64,000 bases of DNA from Chenopodium formosanum (lineage: Eukaryota > Streptophyta > Magnoliopsida > Caryophyllales > Amaranthaceae), in the NCBI GenBank assembly GCA_024500155.1, contig CM044860.1, positions 6,434,501 through 6,498,500 of the forward strand, in the 5' to 3' direction. A program made the translations under genes and the position numbers. Under the pieces are notes generated by a model. It saw nothing but the letters and a program-made list of their open reading frames with translations. It did not search any database and was not told where the DNA came from. This document shows positions 57,647 through 64,000 of the stretch, piece by piece (the stretch's first letter is position 1; the number at the start of each line of letters is the position of its first letter).

Positions 57647-60060
57647 TGCAACACCCCCAAATCTCCCTATATGAAAATACTAGTATAATACGTATAATTA
57701 TACCGTAGAGATAGACTTAGGCGTATTACCGCCGCGTGATTACGCAAGGCTACTCAAACTTACTAAACAAAACCAATACTTTGCAGTGGAAACTTCAAAA
57801 CTCTTCTTTATTTAATAATAGACTAAAAATAGTAACCATTGTCATGAGTACTCAAAAATAAACACAAGACCAACATTTCCTAATCTAGGTGAAACCATTC
57901 CCGAGACTCCATATGCTCAATTATTGACTTCACCTGAAATTAGTCAACACTGTTTACTATTAAGGTAAACAGGGCGAACCAAAACAAAATAAGAAATACG
58001 GATTAGCAAAATATGCTAAGTACGGTAAGTGTAAGATAATTAAACTCAATTTATTTGCAAACATGCTTTTGAAATCAATTCCAATAGTTAATCTAATAGT
58101 TCCAAACTCATGATTCAAAACCGATTTTTAATATTCCAATATCAATAATCAATAAAACCAATATCAGTTATTTTAAAACCAATTCCTCACATTAAAAATT
58201 AATTCCTCAATAATAAACCAATTCCTCTCCCAAGTATGCACAAGCTAGTCTCCTTATGTTACAAGACTATTCTTGAGGAAAGACCCAGTCATACAAAGTC
58301 CAAGGACTTATCAATAAACCAAATCCGCATAGTGGGATTACTAACATGCTTATAAAGCATTAATAATAAATTTAATTCAATTATTCAATAAATCCTCTTT
58401 TAAATCCAATAATTTCAATTAATTCAAACTCCTTTATTAAATTCAACATGCTTTTCAATATCAAACCTTTTTCAAACATGAATAATAATTTTAATCATTT
58501 AAAGCATGATATAAAATCGATACTCCAATTTATTTATCAAAACCAATTTATTTAAACATACTTTTATTTCATCATCATAATTCAATTCAATTTAATTCAA
58601 TCATCACAAGAAATCATTCAAACATGCTCATTCAAATCAATCTTTTTTCAAGGTATCTAAACACCTAACGTACCTTGATTCTTGCTTAGCCAAAAACACC
58701 TCAAAAGAACCCTCAAATAGCTTGATCAAAAACACCCTACAAATAGATATAACTTTAATCAATATAAGGTTAACAAATAATCACAAATAATTAAATTAAA
58801 ACCTCCCAACTATATGTACATGAACCTTTTAAATTAATTTTTAAAAACATCATTAAAAATCTAATTTTATATAATTAAAACTACTCATAATAATTTTTAT
58901 AAATCTCCCATAATAATAATGATAATAATAATTGAATAAGAGAAGAGAAGAAGAAAAGATAAGAAACTAAGGAAAAGAGAAGAATTGGATTTTCGTTGGA
59001 AAGAATAGGCAGAACTTGCAGAGGCTATAACTCCTTTGATATAACTCCGAATTGGGTGATTCTTGAGCCTAACCTCAAGGATTTTTTGAGAGAAACAATC
59101 TTAAGTGAAAGAGCAATACCCTAAAATCTGACCAGAAGTGCCCGAAAATTGGCTTTAAAGATAAACGGGATGATTTGTGTAAAAAGAGGAGAAGAAAAGA
59201 AGAGAATTAGTGTGAGGTTTGATCATGAATTAAAGGGGTATTTATAGGCTAGCATGTGTATGAATTATGGTAGGAAAATGTAGGAAGAATTATGGTAAGT
59301 AGGGTTTAAGGGATTACTTGGAGAAGTGAGTAAAGATTTAAGGAAAGTTTTGATATTAAAGAGATTGTGTATAATTGAATATGGAAGGTATGTATGTCAT
59401 GAAAAATATTAAGGAAATTGGAGTTACTTGGGGAATAATTAAGAAAAATGAATGGCAAGAAAATATGATGATTGGATATTAAAAAGATGGAGAATTAGAA
59501 TTAAGGAAAATAGGAGATTTTTGGAGATAGTTAAAAATATAATTTTACCAATTAAATTCTCCCAAAATATTTCATGAGGGCCAAAAATATGGAGTTTACC
59601 ATAGCTCTAATTTTCAGATTCCTCTAGATATATTTAGGAATATTTTGCTCGGTTTTTAAGGAATAAAATAATTGTATAAATAATATAGAATAATAATTAA
59701 ATAATTAATTAATTAAATACCAATTATTTACCAATAAATAACCAAGAAAAATCAAATTTTCCATACATGGAAAATCCGAAAATCCTAGCTAGTTGTTAGG
59801 TAATTTCGGCCATAATAATTAATTAATTAAAAAAATTATTTTGCTTTAATTAAATTATCCGAAATATGTAAATAATCCGGTTTTTAGAATAGGATAAATG
59901 GATAATAAATCTTATCCAAAATAATGATTAGTTTTCAAAATACTTTTGGCGCCAAAATTCAAATATTATTTTGGCTCCAAATAATAAATTTACTAAAATA
60001 CTCTTTTTAGAAAATAATAATTAATTAAGAAAAATACGTATGAAAATACGGGGTATTGCA
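57647..60060 (-). mobile_element. Solo LTR, 2.4 kb, probably Gypsy-type
   Basis: Starts TGCAACACCC and ends GGGGTATTGCA, with the 5-bp target duplication GGTTT at 57642-57646 and 60061-60065. TG...CA ends with a 5-bp duplication define an LTR, and there is no second copy or internal domain in the window, so this is a recombination-derived solo LTR. On the minus strand it begins TGCAATACCCCGTATTTTC, an end sequence like those of large Gypsy-family LTRs, which is why that orientation is preferred (inference). It has no coding potential. Confidence 0.82.
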
Positions 60061-60065
60061 GGTTT

Positions 60066-61314
60066 CTTTATATGAATGTGTGTCAATTGCGGTTGGAACG
60101 TGTCACACTTGAACTTGTCATGCTATGGATGTGTTTGGCATATTCTATTAACGTGTTACCTCATTGTTGTGTGAGTAATCGTTACTCCTAGTTGTTAAAG
60201 TACTCATATAAGTTATCGTTAACTACTCTGTAGTTATGTACGTAATAACTACCACCCTACCAAACCAGTTCTTTTAAAAAAAATCTATGATTTATCTGAT
60301 TCAATTTTAATTGTATGAACTTATCTTATTTGAATTTATCTTGTCAAATTTAATTATATTGTTTTTTCTAAAATTGTGTGGGAAAAAAAATGTCAGCTTA
60401 TCAAGAGACTAGTCCTTGATCTCTTAGACTTGTGTTTTTATAAAATAATAATAATAATAATAATTCAATTTAGTACATATCATTAATTTTTAAATCTTTC
60501 AAATTGAAATCCCAATCCTATATACTTCCTCCATTATTATTCTTTTAATATTGCATCATAAGGTTTGGGCACAATTTTTTTCGTAGTGGGATAAAGGAAG
60601 AGAGAGAAAGGTAAAATTACACATTTGCACATGTGATTGTAAACATAACTAAAGAATCAAGTGTTAAAAGATAAGAGTATATAGGGTATTTGAAGTGTGA
60701 ACACAAATTTATTTTTTTTTCTAAAATAGATATGGTGCAATATTTATGAAACTTCTTTAAAAGACAAATGGTGCAATATTTAAGAAACGGAAGAAATATT
60801 ATTTTTGAATCTTTTAAATTAAACATGCCATATGTGATATTGACACCTTCTAATTTATCATCTTCGTCTTCATTGTATAATATTATCCTAGCCTGACATA
60901 GATTGTATTCCTACCAAATGCTCATTTTTTTTTTTTATTGGGAAACTTCTAAAATCAATAGTCGTGTTTGAATCCTGACACTATATAGATAAATGAGTTG
61001 ATCGATTTGTTTTCACAAAATCAAAGACTTTGAGATACCGCCACGTCATAATAATATGTGATACTTCCTAAGTTATGTGTTACGAAAAATCATATAAATG
61101 AAAACACTTTAGATAACCATTCAACTCATTTAATCACATAAATCACCCTCGTTAAAGATGTAATAGTCAACAAATGAAGAAGAAGACATTCAATACACAT
61201 AAGAAAATCGGGTCTCCAGGCCACCACTTAGTTACCTTTAGAGAACTTAATTATTTCCTTTCTTCGATTGTTAACTTACCTTGTGCAGCTAGAAATACAG
61301 TATCCTTCAGTTCT
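60066..61314. other. Intergenic, AT-rich, no gene seen
   Basis: No supported coding or RNA feature. There is an (AAT)n run near 60447-60465 and a T-run near 60928. Confidence 0.5.
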
Positions 61315-61319
61315 ATTGT

Positions 61320-61884
61320 TGTTGGAACCCAATGTGTATTACTTGTGAGTGTCCCACATTGGAGAAAGAGGAGATGTGGTTCCACTTTATAAGGTAGAGG
61401 AGTAACTCCTACTATTGCCAATTGGTTTTAGTATGGAAGCTCCAAAGCCTTGTTTGTGGACCTAACTCTCCTCCTCATTGTTCGGGTTGCCCAGGCCCAT
61501 TTCACATTGTTTCGAAATTTAACATGGTATCAGAGCCCAGGTTTGTTGGGCCATTTATAACTGGGTATTTGTCAAGCCACTGGTTAAGGGCCCTCTATTG
61601 GATGTTCATTCCCAAAGAGGATTTATATTGTACCTTCTGGTGTGCTCTAAATTCTAAGAAACTCACAAGTGAGGGGGAGTGTTGGAACCCAATGCGTATC
61701 ACTTGTGAGTGTCCCACATTGGAGAAAGAGGAGATGTGGTTCCACTTTATAAGGTAGAGGAGTAACTCCTACTATTGCCAATTGGTTTTAGTATGAAAGC
61801 TCCAAAGCCTTGTTTGTGGACCTAACTCTCCTCCTCCTTGTTCGAGTTGCCCAGGCCCATTTCACATTGTTTCGAAATTTAACA
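61320..61884 (+). mobile_element. TRIM (terminal-repeat retrotransposon in miniature), complete
   Basis: Two 205-bp LTRs (61320-61524 and 61680-61884) starting TGTTGGAACCC and ending TTTAACA, differing at five positions. They are flanked by the 5-bp target duplication ATTGT (61315-61319 and 61885-61889). Between them are only 155 bp, starting with a perfect initiator-Met tRNA primer-binding site TGGTATCAGAGCCC and ending with a polypurine tract AGTGAGGGGGAG. It encodes no protein, so mobilisation would depend on enzymes from another LTR element. The reading frame across 61422-61757 is incidental. Confidence 0.95.
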
Positions 61885-61889
61885 ATTGT

Positions 61890-62471
61890 TGATATGTCGA
61901 TCTATCACCGAACTGTCGATTTAACACCGAACTATCAATCTAATACATAACTGCAGTTGAAGGCGAGCTCATCTTCGGCATAAAATTGTAATATCCGAAT
62001 TACGATGCCTTCAAATGTTGATAAATGGGGATTCTCCAATTATGAGCTTGATCCTCAACATGTAGGAAATGATTAAATGACATGTTATAGCGCCTTGTCA
62101 GTTTTACATTTGCAGCTTTAAAAATGATTTTATAAGTCTTCTTTAACCGTGAACATCCGCAATTCGATGACGTGATTAATCATCATCAGAAGTTGAGGAC
62201 ATTAGGAGAGCTATATGGTAAAAACAACGGTGACCGCGTGTAGAGTTGTAAATAGGCTAGAGGTGATAAAAAAAATCGGGCCAGACGGGGCCTTAACACC
62301 GTATCCCGTGCCTAAATCTGTAAAAAAGTAGTGGAATTTTTCGGGCCGGATTTGGGTTTTTAACCAAAAATACTTTTTTTGGCTTGTCCAAACCCGCCTT
62401 ATTTTTAGGCTGGATCAGGGTGGACCGATATTGATCACCTCTAAAATAGGTGTATGCATATATATTTTATA
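61890..62471. other. Intergenic, no gene seen
   Basis: No coding feature was recognised. A stretch at about 62270-62440 contains GGGCC/GGCC motifs and CGGGCC-rich words in both orientations (GATCACCTCT at the right), resembling a degraded hAT-type MITE, but no borders could be set. Confidence 0.4.
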
Positions 62472-62497
62472 CTAGATGAAACCCGTGCGATGCACGG
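62472..62497 (-). mobile_element. Helitron-like 3' terminus, first of two
   Basis: On the minus strand the hairpin CCGTGCATCGCACGG is followed by a short linker and CTAG, with T next. The body would extend to the right. It has the same hairpin type as 22887-22913. Confidence 0.5.
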
Positions 62498-62521
62498 TTT
62501 GTTAGTATTTTTTTAAAAAAT

Positions 62522-62523
<2 letters not shown>

Positions 62524-62562
<39 letters not shown>

Positions 62563-62833
62563 GGGAGTTTTTTCCCGTGTTTTTAGAGAGCCACGTAGGA
62601 TTTAATTTTTTCAGCGCGCCATGTAGGATAATAAATTTTAGTGGTAGCCAATTAAATACGAGATTATTGATTTCTTTTAGAATTAAATAATTTAAATGAC
62701 ACGTAAGCAAAATTGATGAATGAGATTTTTCAGTTTAAATTAATTAAATATAAAATATTATCTTTTGATATTAGGAATTTTATCTAAATATATTTTGGCG
62801 CGCTAAGAAAATTTAACTCGGGGAAAAACTCCC

Positions 62834-62882
<49 letters not shown>
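62524..62882. mobile_element. MITE embedded in (TA)n, about 62558-62838
   Basis: A (TA)n tract (62524-62558) is followed by AAAGGGGAGTTTTTTCCCG, and the inverse CGGGGAAAAACTCCCCTTT precedes a second (TA)n tract (62836-62882). AGCGCGCCA near 62612 and its inverse near 62798 extend the inverted repeat. The arrangement fits an element that targets TA microsatellites, as described for the rice Micron family; membership is not implied. Confidence 0.65.
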
Positions 62883-62888
<6 letters not shown>

Positions 62889-62913
62889 TATTAGATTAGA
62901 TTTTATATTTATA

Positions 62914-62942
62914 CTAGGTGTTAAGCCCGTGCGATGCACGGG
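62914..62942 (-). mobile_element. Helitron-like 3' terminus, second of two
   Basis: A perfect 17-bp hairpin region CCCGTGCGATGCACGGG with CTAG eight bases outside it (read on the minus strand, hairpin then CTAG then T). It lies 442 bp from the similar terminus at 62472, in the same orientation. Confidence 0.52.
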
Positions 62943-64000
62943 TTCATTTTAAAAATTTTGAGTCAAATTTTTTTTTTTTAATTTTATTTTAAATTTTCAT
63001 ACTTTATATTTTATAAAATTCTCCTTTAGCTACTGCCCTTTAATTTTTTAAAACTTTATTGTTAAACGATTGAAGAGAGTAAAATTAACAATCAAATGGT
63101 TGAATTATTAATTATCTTAAGTATAAATCTTTTTTAAAAAAAAGGAAGAAAGAAAGTAAAACTCTTACTCGTGGCTGCCTGACATTCACAAATATTCCTA
63201 TATAGAGATGAGTTAGGATTATATGACATACTTATACTATTATAATTATTATATTTTTTTAAAAGTGTATTTCACTATCTAAATTGTTAAATTTATTTAA
63301 ATTATAAAGATTATTAAAATTTATCATTTCAATTAATTAATAATATAAATTTAGGTAACTCATGAAAACTCTATACGGTGCTAAGATTGCTTACATATTT
63401 TTTATTTTTTATTTTTTATTTTTATTTTTTTTTAGTGAAGCATACATAGGTATTTAAAATAGTCTTGTATACAAATTACTATATGTTTTCTTTATCACCA
63501 CTATAATTAAACTTGAATACAATTACAAAGTACAGTATATTCATTTTATATTTCATAGCTATCATTTTTTGTGTCACCTTTTTTTTATTATTTTTTTATA
63601 TTTGTGTCACTCTAATTTTAAAACAATTATTGAAATATTGCTTCAAAATTATTTTATTACCTTCTCCTATAATTGTCAGGTCAACAATGATGAAAGAGTT
63701 TATTAGATAATAATTTTTTATTTAATAGTAATAGATTAGGTAATAATAATTAAAGAAACATCTAAATAAATAAATAAATAATAAATAACAACATAGTTCA
63801 AAAGGCTACAAATATGATTCCATACAAAAAAAATATGAAAAAAAAATCTTCACGAATAAATTATTGGCATAAATCTAAAATTTCTAATAACTATCTAATG
63901 AATTTAATTACTAAACTATGGATGATACTTATGAAGTTTAAATATCCTTTCGCCCCATTAAACTTATTTGATCTTTATATAAGAAGTTTTGATCGTGGAA
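62943..64000. other. AT-rich tail of the window, no gene seen
   Basis: Very AT-rich with T-runs. If the terminus at 62914 is a true Helitron 3' end, part of this stretch is its body. No Rep/helicase-like coding sequence is visible, so it would be non-autonomous. Confidence 0.5.

Noticed and set aside
61000..61030. GTTTGAATCC, another B-box-like motif
   Set aside because: Isolated; no A-box or tail defines a SINE or tRNA.
61422..61757. 111-codon plus-strand frame
   Set aside because: It runs through both TRIM LTRs and has no protein similarity; TRIMs are non-coding.

Overview
This is an AT-rich plant nuclear window with many introns, long homopolymer and (TA)n tracts, MITEs, SINEs, LTR elements and Helitron-like ends. 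All genes have canonical GT-AG introns and dicot-type proteins. Frequent scattered motifs such as ACTCCGTAT and ACGAAGTAT are reminiscent of Amaranthaceae/Chenopodiaceae genomes (spinach, beet, quinoa); that lineage call is an inference. No bacterial-type operon, phage, CRISPR array, rRNA or tRNA gene was found.

Six host genes could be reconstructed exon by exon. (1) 5158-15013, minus: a 21-exon plasma-membrane P-type H+-ATPase. It carries an 8-bp frameshifting duplication in exon 2, a shortened C terminus without the usual 14-3-3 site, and a young, internally deleted Copia retrotransposon in an intron. (2) 20138-25923, minus: a WRKY12-like group IIc transcription factor whose ~4-kb third intron holds a hAT MITE and a Helitron-like 3' end. 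(3) 33429-38187, minus: a conserved, probably chloroplast-targeted protein of unknown function. (4) 40192-43866, plus: an RPF2-like Brix-domain ribosome-biogenesis factor. (5) 46576-50902, plus: an ELMO-domain protein with two upstream ORFs. (6) 54216-56200, minus: a cytosolic nucleoside diphosphate kinase.

The rest is mostly mobile-element sediment. It includes a Mutator-like TIR element (16060-16730), a ~1-kb minisatellite (18300-19290), a hAT MITE with an 8-bp target duplication (21268-21797), and nested MITEs in the shared upstream region of genes 3 and 4. It also includes a near-perfect Mutator-type foldback MITE (53080-53561), a nested MITE upstream of the kinase gene, a 2.4-kb solo LTR (57647-60060), a complete 565-bp TRIM (61320-61884), and two same-strand Helitron-like ends flanking a (TA)n-embedded MITE (62472-62942).

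The genes do not form a pathway: ion transport, secondary-wall/flowering regulation, plastid function, ribosome assembly, small-GTPase regulation and nucleotide metabolism are simply neighbours. Genes 3 and 4 are divergent with about 2 kb between start codons. Genes 5 and 6 are convergent. No clearly new biological system was found. The strongest leads are the damaged but possibly splice-rescued H+-ATPase, the ELMO-gene uORFs, and several well-bounded non-autonomous elements.
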